Source: Acephala macrosclerotiorum
Taxonomy: Eukaryota; Ascomycota; Leotiomycetes; Helotiales; Mollisiaceae
Length of the DNA stretch: 64,000 nt
Assembly: GCA_014904845.1 (NCBI GenBank)
Contig: MU119251.1
Location: 226,253 to 290,252, forward strand
Reading direction: 5' to 3'
This document shows, one piece after another, positions 11,896-24,598 of the stretch. Position 1 is the first letter of the stretch, and the number at the start of each line of letters is the position of its first letter. The notes beneath the pieces were generated by a model. It worked only from the letters and a program-made list of their open reading frames with translations, was not told the DNA's origin and ran no database searches. Both the position numbers and the translations under genes were made by a program.

Positions 11896-13002
11896 TGCGA
11901 ATGGAGTTTCGAGTGGTCGCAAAGAGGTTAATATCCTGCGCCTGTCGTTGAATTGAGTTTTGGAAGTCGTTGATCGTGGTTGAGATTCAAAAAGTTCGCG
12001 AGGAATTTCTGTGTGGGCGCGCCAAGGCTTCAAGGTCGCTAGGGGATGAATGGGACTAGCGTATACTACACGTGCTAGGATAGCTTTGTTGCAGCTCACG
12101 AATTCCTTTCAAGATTGGAAACCCAGGCATGAATTTACAGAATACGAAGATCAAGTCGTGATGCTCGCCCACGGCTTGAAAACTGTTGAAGCCAGCTTCG
12201 TATCACGTGCATCGTATCTTATCCGAAAAGACTTCTAGAGAATTGAATAAGAGACGGAGAATTCCTCGGACGATGAATGAAATCTTGGGGACCAATAAAA
12301 CCCAGCACGGGCATGATGACTGCCGCTGTGATGATCAAGCGACACATGCGGCACTATGCAATGTCCTGGGACTGGAGGTACTTTACAACGCACTTGGAGC
12401 ATTTTCGGTAGTACTCAGTGGAAGTACAAGAACCAATCATTCGACTCGATATCTTGGCCGTCAAAACCGTAGAATAGGCTCTGGTACTTTGGTTGCAGGA
12501 GTGAAGCAAATTTCCAGCATGTCGGATCCGGAAAACACACGGATGTTGTGTAAATGCTGAGGCCACCACAATCACAACTCATCCAAACCTGCAAAGTATT
12601 CTGGGTATCGAGAATCGTTTATTCCATTAAATTATCGTGTAGACCGTCTCATTTCCATGAAACCGCAGTCCGTAGACGTGCAGGCAAAGCATCGCAGAAC
12701 AACAACGACGAAAAAACCATGTATCCACACCATGACGGCAGAATGATCAATGCCCTTGTGCCCAACTTCTGGGAGCTTCTGTCAGGTTGCTCGTGCTACA
12801 GCCAAACCACAGGCCAGTGCCGAGTAATCCATGAGTTGCCGAACAATCCGTGCCAAGACCAAACCGTTGTAAGTTGCTGCGCTAAACGCCGTGTGTGAAT
12901 GGGACATTGAGAAGGTGACGAAGGTTATGTGAGGCGGACTTCGTCGGAATAATGGCAGGTTTCGAATTCAAGATCGTGAGAGAATACGTCGTCAACATCT
13001 CT
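11896..13002. other. intergenic region between eL22 start and Pmp3 3' end
   Basis: 1.1 kb upstream of the eL22 ATG. It should contain the eL22 promoter. Several ORFs of about 60-125 codons on both strands have no motif and no splice support; I regard them as chance. Confidence 0.4.
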
Positions 13003-13431
13003 TTAATACTTGAGAATAATGTACCTGAAAATCGTTAGCGATCGCTCCAGGGGTAGGTGATGACATCACGTCGCTTCGATGTCCCAAGACGTTTGGGACT
13101 TTTGAAGCAGAGATGAAGCACGAAATATGGTAACGTACAGAGCGTGAATGATGCCAGGAATATATCCGAGAATTGTCAAGAGAATGTTGATGAGGAGATC
13201 AGCACCGCATCCTCGCTGTTTGTTTATTAGTCTCGTGTAATGTGGTACGGTGGATGAAGGGTTAATCTTACCTCAAGGAAGACACCAAGAGGTGGGAGAA
13301 TGATGGCAAGAATGATCTTGCAGATATCGCTGGAAGGTGTTAGCTTGTTGATACTAGTATGGAAGTAGTGGTGGAGCTTCTGAGACTGTGCTGTAAGAAG
13401 GAGAAGAAGCGTACCTTGCGGTGAAGGGCAT
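13003..13431 (-). CDS. PMP3: plasma membrane proteolipid 3 (Pmp3/Sna family)
   Basis: Four exons, 13431-13415, 13329-13272, 13215-13139 and 13024-13003, encode only 57 residues, the family's usual length. Reading across the introns gives MPFTASDICKIILAI..LPPLGVFLE, RGCGADLLINILLTILGY and IPGIIHALYIILKY, the invariant two-helix pattern of Pmp3. These small hydrophobic proteins sit in the plasma membrane and influence membrane potential and salt/cation tolerance. The gene is missed by simple ORF searching because no exon exceeds 80 bp. All introns are GT-AG (GTACGC, GTAAGA, GTACGT donors). Confidence 0.95.
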
Positions 13432-14636
13432 GTTGAGTTTGGTGAAGTGATGAACTTGGGCAAATTGGAGTGAGGTTTCTTAAAAGTGAACGATTGTTGA
13501 GTTTGAATGTGATAGGAAATGGAAAATTCGGCGTTTGGAATGCTCGTGTCTTTATGTAAGAGCAGATTATTCACTGATGCCGGCACACGTCATACCTTAA
13601 TTCCTTGGACAACGCGAGGAGGCAGCCTTGTCACTTCCCTGCCTTTTCTCAACTACAGTGCCCCTTAATCACTGCTTCTAGGCCCTCTTGGATGTGGGGA
13701 TCTTCCACAATAATCCCTTGATCACCAGCCAAGGCAGGGACTTCCATTCAACGTCACTCAAATGCGCACTAGGTATGTAGTCACAATTTCCAATGATCAA
13801 TCTTTACCACTCAGAAAGAACGCAAGTACGAGTACGACGATGCACAAGCACGGTACCTGAAGTATTGCTGCCCAGACATCTCGTTGATGGCATGGGAGAA
13901 GTATGCAGGGTATTCAAAAATTTCATCATTTCAGCCACAACGTCCCACCTTGCGTCACTACCCAACGAAGAGGCAAAGATTCGGATCTACCTTTAACCTT
14001 TACTTAATTCGATCTCGATCCGGTTTAAACCTGATCTTCAGAGCCAACGCGTCTGAGATGTGGCTGATGAATGCGCCAGCCACTGGAGAACTCAGAAGAT
14101 CAGGAGATCTCCATGAGGAACTTGCTTGATGGAGTTTTTGAAACCGATGTAACGCACTTTTTGCTATCAGGTCCTCCGTATTTTGGAGCTCAGGTCACAA
14201 ACAATCAGACGGGTAACATGCGGTAAGCTGCACCATGTGATCAATTCAGCGCAACCGAAGTTTCCGAGCAGGCAATCACTCCTGCTTCGAACAATCCGAC
14301 CGGGCGCTGCTGAGGAAGCAAATCAGCGGCCAGTTCGCTGCAAAAGTTTCAAAATTGCTGGGACATTCTCACCTGCACCTTCCAAATCATTTGACCATCA
14401 TTGAACAGGATCACTTACAATACCACGAGCTTGGCATGAGAACCAGAACACCGCTTTCACCAGTTCCAAGTAATGATCCAGACCCGTAGCTATTCTCGCC
14501 TTTTCATGGCAGCTTTGTAGGGTCGACTTGGCAACAATTCGCCTCTGTTGATACCATGGATAGCGGATGTGGCGCACAAATTCGTGGCGGTGGTGGCTTG
14601 CCCCTCTCTAATCTCTAATCGCCGAACCGAATACCA
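13432..14636. other. intergenic region
   Basis: 1.2 kb upstream of Pmp3 and left of a MITE-like sequence. No ORF over 85 codons and no motif is visible. Confidence 0.4.
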
Positions 14637-14781
14637 CCTACAGCGCCTTTTAATTGTTAGGCGAGTCCAAATACTGTCGAAAATCCGAGTGGGCAGACCA
14701 ATCACCTGCTCAGAATACCTGATTTTGGCTCCAATTGGTTAAATCCTGTGGCGTCATTTAACAATTAAAGGGCCCTATAGG
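14637..14781. mobile_element. diverged MITE-like inverted-repeat element (copy A)
   Basis: The ends form imperfect inverted repeats: CCTACAGCGCCTTTTAATTG at the left, and CCTATAGGGCCCTTTAATTG when the right end is read on the other strand. An internal string (AGACCAATCACCTGCTC at about 14695) closely matches AGACCAATCACTTGTTC in the element at 61705-61861. Length (145 bp) is similar to the other two copies. Flanking target-site duplication is not clear, so the borders are approximate. It ends about 95 bp before the YGR210C-type gene start and may lie in its promoter. Confidence 0.45.
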
Positions 14782-14876
14782 TTGTATTAACCGGACAAAT
14801 TTCATCTTATCGCATCAAACCAAGACAGATTGATCACCAGGCGCAAGACGCTAGGATACTTCACCAAGACCTCGAA

Positions 14877-16309
14877 ATGCCTCGAGACCCCTTGATCGGA
14901 CTGGTAGGCAAGCCTTCGAGTGGCAAGAGTACCACTCTGAACAGCTTGACTGATGCCAGTTCCAAAGTTGGTCCGTGAAGTACCCCTCTTCTGTTGAACT
15001 CGAGCTCACAAGAGTCCAGGCAACTTCCCGTAAGAGACGTCACAACTTGATTCTGGAGTATTGATTAAACAGATTAATAGCTTCACTACCATCGACCCTC
15101 AACGAGCCATCGGATACCTTCAAATCGACTGCGCATGCAAACGACATAACCTCACCAATCGATGTAAACCGAATTATGGCGCCTGCGTTGACGGACGACG
15201 GTCTGTCCCTATTGAACTCCTCGATGTCGCAGGTCTCGTACCTGGAGCACATGAGGGCAAAGGCTTGGGAAACAAGTTTCTTGATGATTTGCGGCATGCC
15301 GATGCTTTGGTGCATGTTGTTGACGTCTCTGGTACAACCGATGCTGAAGGCAAGGCAACACGAGGCTACGACCCCTCACAAGATATCGTCTGGCTACGCT
15401 CCGAGATTGTACAATGGATACGAGGAAACTTGATGCAGAAATGGGGTTCTATCAAAAGGCGGCATGTAGCAGTAAAAGCTACAGCAGTCGAGACGCTGCA
15501 AGGACAATTCTCGGGATATGGATCCACGGCATCGGTGGTTGCGAGAACGTTGGATAGACTTGGATTGAAGGAACCTTTGGAACATTGGTCCGACGAGACA
15601 GTCGACAAAGTCGTCAACGCATTCACAGACGAGAAATTTCCCACGGTTATCGCTCTCAATAAAATCGACCATGCAGACGCAGACAAGAACATCAGCAAGA
15701 TTGCCAAGATGCAGGACCCAAAGTCTATCGTTTTATGCTCAGCAATCTCAGAAGTCTTTCTACGGAGGCTAGCTAAACAAGGATTCGTCAGATACACGGA
15801 AGGAAGTGAGTTTGTCGACACACGGGAAGACTTGATCGCAGATGGAGATCCTGATGGCGGCGGGCTAAAGGAAATGGACGAGAAGCTCAAGGGCCGTGTC
15901 GAGAACCTCAAAGATATGGTCTTGTACCGCTTCGGGTCTACGGGTGTGGTGCAGGTACTTTCAAGAGCGGCAGAGCTGCTAGGATTGGTTCCGGTATTTC
16001 CCGTCAGAAATGTCTCGTCCTTCTCTTCCGGAGCCTCGCATTCGGATGCGGTCTTCAGGGATTGCGTGTTAGTGAAGAAGAATACTACGGTGGCGGAGGT
16101 AGCCAGGAAAGTTATGGGGGATGCTCCGTTGGCTTATGTGGAAGGTGCCGGCGGAGTGAGGGTTGCCGAAGATGATCTTGTTGCAGTGGGCAAGAACGAT
16201 GTAAGATTTTCGAATCCGGTTCATTATTTGAATTTTTTCTCCACACTCTGACTCAAGGAGTACATGCTAACTATTACAGATCCTCTCCTTCAAGGTCGGA
16301 CGAGCATAA
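14877..16309 (+). CDS. Obg/YchF-type GTPase, YGR210C family
   Basis: Four exons: 14877-14970, a 10-nt microexon 15020-15029, 15081-16200 and 16280-16309, giving 417 residues. Exon 1 holds the P-loop GKPSSGKST; reading through the microexon gives the continuous motif [20 protein letters not shown] (switch I). The G3 motif is [20 protein letters not shown], and the G4 motif is NKID. A C-terminal TGS-like domain ([17 protein letters not shown]) ends in SFKVGRA. Known family role: translation-linked nucleotide hydrolase; the yeast homologue YGR210C is poorly characterised. The donor of intron 1 (GTCCGT) is weak, whereas that of intron 2 (GTAAGA) is strong. Confidence 0.92.
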
Positions 16310-16641
16310 TCTGCTCTCCAAATTTCATGGCTGGCGTCTAACAAGGATTTCGGTAGCATAGCAACTGGCGTTTTCGGTCTGGAATGGGACAATGGGTGCA
16401 ATGACCGTGAAGGCGGAACCAAAGGAGTGGAGATAGACTCTACTCCCAATGGAGCTTTTATGCTATGTACAAGCATCTTTTTTCACAATTCTGTTTTCTC
16501 TCGTCATTTTCGTCCACCTCGATATTGAAATCATCTGCGTTGCATTTCTCCTCTTCCTTTTCACCTCTCCCCCTCCAAGCTTCAACGAGGTCATATTCCA
16601 ATTCGCCATCTCTCTCTTCCTCCATCTTTCCCATTCCGCAC
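16310..16641. other. convergent intergenic gap
   Basis: About 330 bp between two convergent genes, with a pyrimidine-rich plus strand. Presumed 3' UTRs only. Confidence 0.4.
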
Positions 16642-17049
16642 TCAAGATTTCCCACCCCTCTCATCCTGCATCCCAACTGTATCCGGCGCCTCAGGAAACT
16701 CCTCCTTAGCCTTCTTATTCGCCTCCCCCGCCTTCTCACTTGTCCCCCTACTCCTATCCCCCCTACTCCTATCCCCCCTACTCCTATCCCCCCTACTCCT
16801 ATCCCCCCTACTCCTCTCTTCTTGTCCTTCTCTATGTGCGTCGTATCTCACATTATGGCTATCTTTTTCGTTTGTGATGTGGTCTTCTAGTTTGCTGCCT
16901 TCCCATTTTTGGGCCGGGGAAGAAGTGCTGAGACGGCGGATGGCGGTGTTAGATAATTGGGTGGAGGAGGGAGAGGGAGAGGGAGGGACGCGGTGGAATG
17001 CTCGGGCCATGAGGCGGATGTTGGGAAGGATTTTGGAGGAGGTGGCCAT
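16642..17049 (-). CDS. small mitochondrial-type protein with RSRGD repeats, hypothetical
   Basis: One exon, 135 residues from the ATG at 17049; an upstream in-frame ATG at 17103 would add 18 residues. The N-terminus (MATSSKILPNIRLMARAFH, then RRLSTSSPAQKW) is Arg/Ser/hydroxyl-rich without acids and ends in an RRLSTSS-type site, as in mitochondrial targeting peptides. The middle has five tandem RSRGD-type units. The end (PEAPDTVGMQDERGGKS) resembles that of a conserved but uncharacterised small fungal protein family, as far as I recall. No enzymatic motif is visible. Probably a matrix or inner-membrane-associated protein. Confidence 0.6.
   Translation of the reverse strand: MATSSKILPNIRLMARAFHRVPPSPSPSSTQLSNTAIRRLSTSSPAQKWEGSKLEDHITNEKDSHNVRYDAHREGQEERSRGDRSRGDRSRGDRSRGDRSRGTSEKAGEANKKAKEEFPEAPDTVGMQDERGGKS
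16744..16818 (-). repeat. 15-bp coding minisatellite
   Basis: Five tandem units of CCCCCTACTCCTATC (plus strand), the last with one change, encode repeated Arg-Gly-Asp-Arg-Ser on the minus strand inside the small mitochondrial-type protein. The near-perfect identity suggests recent expansion. Confidence 0.92.
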
Positions 17050-17728
17050 GATGATTGATTTTGGTTTGAGATGCTTGGAATTGAAAAAGGTGGGTTTGTT
17101 CAAGAGATTGAATGGAGGAGAAATTCAATTGGTAAAACAAATTCAAGATGTAGGTATAGCTTCCCCAGATTTTCAGTATGAGCTAAAGCAAATGTAGTGT
17201 CGTCATCTGCATTCGGGACGAGCCCCACGCCATGTGACACCCCGCCCCCGGTTCGGCTACCCCTGAATAGCCGAGCCGACAGCTTTGTAGGTCCAGCAAA
17301 ACGCTTCAAAAGTTCCAAACGCAAAATTGAGGGACCTTCCTTACTCCATAACTCATCGCTCGTTCTCCAAATCTTGTATCACTTCGTAAACTTACTCTCA
17401 GTGGTCGTAAATGTGGAAAGTTGTTGAACAAGCTGTCAAGCCGCGCCTTGAAGCACAAACCGCCAGAAAAAGCAGATCCGATTTACCTCCTTCATATACC
17501 AATCTAATTCACCTCGAGCTTAAAGAGTGGCAGAATCAAGATAGTTGACTAGCGCCGTCAGTAGCTGAGTGGCATATGTTCAAGTCGCGAATTTGTACTC
17601 GGCTTCCTCCATCTCCAACTTCCACCTTCGAATCACCAACGCGCAACTTGCTCTGCGGCCAACACATAACCTTCAACGCACATCCCAAGCATTTGGATCT
17701 CTTGCGCAATCGTCATACCAGAGAACAA
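17050..17728. other. divergent promoter region
   Basis: 680 bp between the small mitochondrial-type gene and the F-box-like gene, so it should serve both. No element I can name is visible. Confidence 0.4.
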
Positions 17729-18334
17729 ATGCCGGCAATTACAACACCGAGCAGCATCGCTGTAGCCGCTTGCGCCAAGAAGGGTGTCGACGACAAGAAG
17801 GCTCCCAGTGACAAGCCTGAGAAACTACGAGGTATCTAACAGCACAGTCAAACTATTTCTAAATCATAATGTTGGTTGTTCTCCAGTAAAGCAGACCAGC
17901 CTATTAGTCATCAAGCTTCCGCAGAACTCCGCCGTCAGATCTTCAAATACCTTGGTCCAGCTGGACAACGACTCCTAGGCGCAACTAGCGCACAACTTTA
18001 CGAGATCTACAGGGATGCCTACTACGAAAACATAATCAAACACCGAAAGGTCAACTGTCGAAATGCGATCATCAACTTCGAGCACGACCTGAAGAAAATT
18101 GAAGAATTAGGTCCATTGCAATTTAATGACAGGTACTTGGAAATCTTGTCTGACTGGATGCCATACAATGGTTGTTTCCCAACTACTGGCCTTGTGGGAG
18201 CATCTGGGTTGGGCTCCACAGGTTTTTGGTACCTCAGTGGCCTCATCGACGATATGGTTGAGAGGCGGAAAGAAAAGAAGTCTGCAAAGCCGCTGTATGT
18301 AAAGTATGGCAAAAAGGTCTTCTTAGAGTTTTGA
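17729..18334 (+). CDS. hypothetical protein with F-box-like helix pair
   Basis: Two exons, 17729-17831 and 17892-18334, give 181 residues. The 60-bp intron (GTATCT...CAGTAAAG) was fixed by frame: it joins KPEKLR to ADQPISHQ. The segment ELRRQIFKYLGPAGQRLLGATSAQLYEIYRD has the spacing of short fungal F-box-like helices, which bind Skp1 in SCF ubiquitin ligases. The remainder (LSDWMPYNGCF, then a basic end) is unrecognised. The in-frame ATG at 17576 would add 51 residues but these look non-conserved. Function is not assignable with confidence. Confidence 0.6.
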
Positions 18335-19359
18335 ATAGTTAAGGAGTAGGTCCCTATACCTTGGGGACCGATTGAAGAATGCTTGAGAGGTTATTAGTAC
18401 GGACTGGACTACCTTTCCTGTGTTTATATGAACAGCTTGGTCGGACAAGATGGAAGATTGACATGACGGAACAGATTCGAGGTTGTTAACAGTTGAATTG
18501 TGTGAACCGCAAGTAGTTTTTCAAAGGTAGCACTCAACAAGCTAGGCATTCACTTCCCCACTCAAGCATTCCTCTTCCTCTGTCCCTCTACCAAAACACC
18601 GAAGCGTCAACTTCGCCTACCCCGCGCCGTAGCCTCGCCAAAGCCCCGCAACGTCACAAACCCCTTTATAGATTTAAATTAAAACCAATTTCTTCCATAG
18701 TCTACAGGTGATGCGACTCAAAACCGACCCGTCTTCAGAACGAACCAATTCTGATGTGTCCACCGCACATAGGCAACGTTGCTGGAGCACGCCAACCTAA
18801 AGGGAGACCGAAAAGTCTATAAAGCTAATAATTCTGGATTAAAAGGTACAATATATTCTCAGCCCTTCTTTCATTTATCTTCTCAAAAAAACAATTTAAT
18901 TTTTTTTGTTTTTAGTATTTCTTATCTTGCTACGGCTCCTTTGGGACCTTTTTTTGCGGTGGCGTAGAAAGATTTTTTTTGCTCAGGAAGAATAGAGGTG
19001 GTACGCGAGGGGGTGTTTAGCAAGCGAGGACATCGAGTTGGAATTCTCCCTGCTTCATTCTTGTTCTTGGAGGTGGAAATCACTGCGCAGTAGGTGTGCT
19101 CAGAAAGCAATTAAAAACACCAGGATTCAAAAGTTAGAGTAGCTGACCTTCACGTTCTCCCATCTCGAAGTATTGGGTATTAATCAAGTTGAATCGTCAC
19201 TTTCCCAGAAGACGCGCTTATCTTCGTTTAGCAACATAATTTATGTGCTAGATGGTTCAAGACGAACAGAAGATTTGAAGCCTTTGGCGGAATATAAGAT
19301 CCATTCACCGTTGTCTTTCGACTTTCCAAAATTTACACCAACAGATACCGAACAAAATC
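18335..19359. other. intergenic region
   Basis: 1.0 kb, locally AT-rich with T and A runs around 18880-18980. No gene is supported. Confidence 0.4.
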
Positions 19360-20176
19360 ATGGCGCAACCCCAACAGGAGATCGTTGAAGCGATGGCTGC
19401 TACCACCATAAAAGATTCACAAGGAGACTGGGCACTATTCAACCATGTAAGTGTGCGCATTGCTTGCTCGGTATTCTCGTCAAATCTTAACACTGACCGT
19501 ATAACAGACCAAAGAATTATTTAAGGAGGGCGAGCTTGATGCTTGTCTCGAAGAATGTCTGTCATTGATCCTCAAACCCGACTTGTATGTGGAGGTCAGA
19601 TGCAACACATACGTATGGCTTGTAAGTTGCTCTCCCTAGAGTGTGGACAGGAGTATGTTGAGTTGGCTTTGAAGGCATGTGGACAGATGGCGGACAGTCA
19701 AAATGCGGAGCCCTTTCTCATATAAACAGTCTTCACCTGTTCTGACAAACGTATTAGAGAGACGGACCCACATACGTTGGAAGAGGTCCTCGCCATCGTC
19801 GTCTCACAATTCGACGAGCGAACTAGCCAACTACTCGCCCGTGTCAATCATGTGAGTTCCTTGTGCTTCCTATAGGCCATCGACAGCTCAAAGTTGACAG
19901 TATTCAGGCATGGGCGTTGTACACAAGCCACGCCAGTAGTGGTGACCAAGACAAGAGAAACCAATGTCGCGAAGAAATCCAGTCCATGGTCAACGAAACC
20001 GACTTGCCCCCAGGAATCAGCATACAAGCACACGTCTATTTGGCATTGTGCACCTCTGGTCTTCGTGCGCTTGAGTACCTCGCTAAGGCTGACGGAATTC
20101 CAAGCGAAGAAAAAAAAAGAAGTCCAAGGCTATCGTCGAGGGGATCAAGACTAGACTTGAGGAGGAGATAGCTTAA
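19360..20176 (+). CDS. hypothetical TPR-like small protein, probable one-base frameshift near the 3' end
   Basis: Exon 1 (19360-19446, 29 codons) ends in DWALFNH; exon 2 starts at 19508 with TKELFKEGELDACLEECLSLI, a helix pair like those of tetratricopeptide proteins, and runs to about 19621. Later exon borders are uncertain. Coding-like segments continue (TLEEVLAIVVSQFDERTSQ near 19770-19830; AWALYTSHASSGDQDKRNQ from about 19908). Near 20110 a run of nine A breaks the frame: the following bases encode a good C-terminus (KSKAIVEGIKTRLEEEIA, stop 20174-20176) only after a one-base shift. Either the gene is a young pseudogene, or the A-run was miscounted in the assembly. Family not recognised. 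Confidence 0.45.
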
Positions 20177-22354
20177 GGCGCTTGACCTAGACAGACATTG
20201 ATATCTCCGACTCTAGAATTAGGCAAGACGGAAAATGAGTAGAAGGTTGGGGGGTTGAGTGGTTTGTGAGAGTCGACATGACATCCCTTTCAAATAGCAG
20301 CCAAGGAGTTCGGCAGTATGTATCTCGTTGCGAAAGTAGGCGCTAGCTGCAATAAAAAAAGCCCTACCAAGCAAAGTCAATGTTAGTCAAGTCAATCTCT
20401 ATTCGGGTTTCAGAACTTAAACTCTCACAATCACTTCATTCAATGCGTCGTGCATGAGCAAGCAGGCGCGCAAAAACATACTCTGACTTGATGTTTAACA
20501 AGCAAAAGAAAATGGAAAAAACCTCCAAAAAACTCGTACCCTGATGCTGGATTAGGTAGTAGGAGAAAACCCGGACGGTTTTTTTCAAAGTCGACGGCCA
20601 TCAACGTCCAGGCAGGGTCCAGGATCCGGATCCATCTAGCGGTCTAAGTCCGGCGGATGCCCTGTTACTTGTTATATTTTGAAGTCGAGTTTGAAGTATG
20701 CTGGCTTACCAGTCGCAAAGGACACAGGAATTTGCATATTTAAATCCACATTGAGCTTTGGCAAAATGGTGGAGATTCGGCGCTAGTACCGGCAGTCGAA
20801 CTGCAGAGGGTGATTTTCACGTGAAACCATGGCTACATCGAACGAACGCCAATCTTGGGAGGCTTGAGGATATGTCAAAGAGGGACTTTACCGTAGATGT
20901 AGTGATGATGTTCCGCGTTTCGGGACCTCGGGTGCTTCTGCTAACCCCGCAAATAGTACCATCCAGGTAATCAACTTGAGCAAAGTGCCTCCTTAATGCT
21001 CAAACAATAAGGAATGCTGATGTATCTTGGATTTTGTTGCCTGGGGCTCATTTGACGCCACACTCGCTCAAATGTTTGCGGCTGATCAGTAACGCCCGGA
21101 AGCTTGATATTTGACTGTCCAAAGGTGAGTGTTCAAGGGATAGATCGGCTTGGTCCACCGCCTGGCGGTCTTTCTCTGATGTTACGGACTCCAACTAGGC
21201 CTCAAGCCCGGCACTTCCAAATTTCAGCCGGGTTGAGCTTGAGACGATACATGTGTTGCGTACAAAGGGTAGCTTGGCAACACGCAAATGATCCAGCTCA
21301 TTCAGCATTGCCCTCCTATTTGAAAGGTGGATTTGAAGAGATATATACCACAGGGAAGAAAAGAAAATTGACAAAAAAGAGTCAACGTGCATTACGACTT
21401 GACAGACTCGCCAGAACTATACAAATTGACATTTTGGATGTCCTAAGATACTTGGAAGACTCTGGGGTTGGTGAGATCGAACTCGATCATCGACAATCAC
21501 GAACGGATATCGTGCCTTCACCCTGATCACGGCCTCTCATCCTCGCTTCACTCTACGTGTGCCTCAATCAAGGTGCGATTTTCGTTCCGATTTAAGCTCA
21601 GGAAGTAAAGGGGAGGCTGGGGAGGAACCATTGAACAGAAAATTGTATAGGAATACCGCAAGAACAGAGGAAATCTGGCAACTCATTCAATTTATCAAGA
21701 GTCTGTCTGATTAGTCCTTTGGCGCTTGTCTAGATCAGACGTGAGTCCCATGGTGACAAGGTTTGGACAAGCTTGTGTTCGAACGACCAAAGAGCCGTGT
21801 TGTTTGAATTTCTTAATAAGGCTGTTGAAGTGAAATATGAGAAGCCCCTTAGAAGCCCAACCCCTCTGTCGGCCCCACATAGTCACATGACTCTCCGCGA
21901 TTGAACTTGCAGGGATCCCGCTATTCAAGCTCGGAGAGCTCGGGATCGTTTGACTCGTTTTGGTGTACAATTGCTTAGAAAGATAGGAGTCTTTCTAATC
22001 CTCACCGCGTTAAACCTGTTAAAAACAAAGATATGACTCCTTCACCGTAATCTGCCGGCTTCAGCAAATCCAATTCCCCATAGAAAGTTTCATGTGAACC
22101 ATTCAAGTGCCGTTCATACCCATGAAACTTGTATGATGTGACCAATTTTGGCAATCTTCCCCTTAGAGCACCTTCCTCCCCGCTCTTGCCAATGCCGGAC
22201 CTTTTGCGAATTTCGTCCGGAGCGAGAAAGTAGCTTTCAACCCCTCCTTTTAAGAGCCATACGTCAATCGCGTTCCCCTCAATCACCCTTTCGACCACGG
22301 TTTGAAGCCCAGACGTAGACAACAAGGTACGATTTCAACAAATACATAATCACA
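20177..22354. other. intergenic region, 2.2 kb
   Basis: No supported gene. A 140-codon plus-strand ORF at 21104-21526 and a 107-codon minus-strand ORF at 22002-22325 show no domain, signal peptide or splice context. The end of the interval should carry the promoter of the formaldehyde dehydrogenase gene. Confidence 0.4.
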
Positions 22355-23914
<1,560 letters not shown>

Positions 23915-24598
23915 CTATTTACGGCACGACTTTGATGGTAGCAATAGTAACAAAAGCATGAATTATGAATGGAATATTTTGATGTAAGATGAGATGAAAG
24001 TGAAGTGAAATTTTGCGATAACAACGAAGTGAAGTGTGAAATCTGGTGTCGTCCCATGAGTTCGGATGAAAGCTATTCGACGTCCCGAAGAGTCAATAGT
24101 GCAAGTGAAACATGTCAGTAGCGTTGGTAGAATTGACGATTTACCGCATTTGACCTTTAAAAAGAGTGAAATTCATAACCAAGCGGAATGAAGTGAAGCG
24201 TGTCTGTTAAATGGTAACATCTTCATGCTCAAGAGCTCTGGCGCATGATTACTACCGAGGCAGAAGCATCGTAGCTTCTTCGTCAACTGAACTCAACCCG
24301 AGAAGTTCTTGCAGTTGATGATGGATTAAGAAAGTGAAATTTCGAAATCACTAAATGAAGTGTAAATCATGTCTGCAAAGTGGTATTATTCTACGAGGAA
24401 TGCGCCCCGGAGCATGACAGCATATGGTCAAACGCCCGCTAAAATCATCATCCCCAGGCACCAGATGGGACCATAAATACAAGTAGGTAGTGTGACTCAA
24501 TGCCCATCGAAAAGAACGCCCCCTCCCATTCCGTTCCATTCCCATATACAAAGCAGCTCCTATAGATCCGAATACCAGAATCGTGAGAATCGTGAAAT
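23915..24598. other. convergent intergenic gap
   Basis: About 680 bp between two convergent 3' ends. No ORF with a motif. GAAGTG-rich stretches (24000-24200) look like low-complexity drift. Confidence 0.4.

Noticed and set aside
12554..12898. 114-codon Cys-rich plus-strand ORF
   Set aside because: No signal peptide and no ordered cysteine pattern; lies between two intact genes without promoter features.
21104..21526. 140-codon plus-strand ORF
   Set aside because: No domain, poor coding character, no promoter or splice context; likely a chance ORF.
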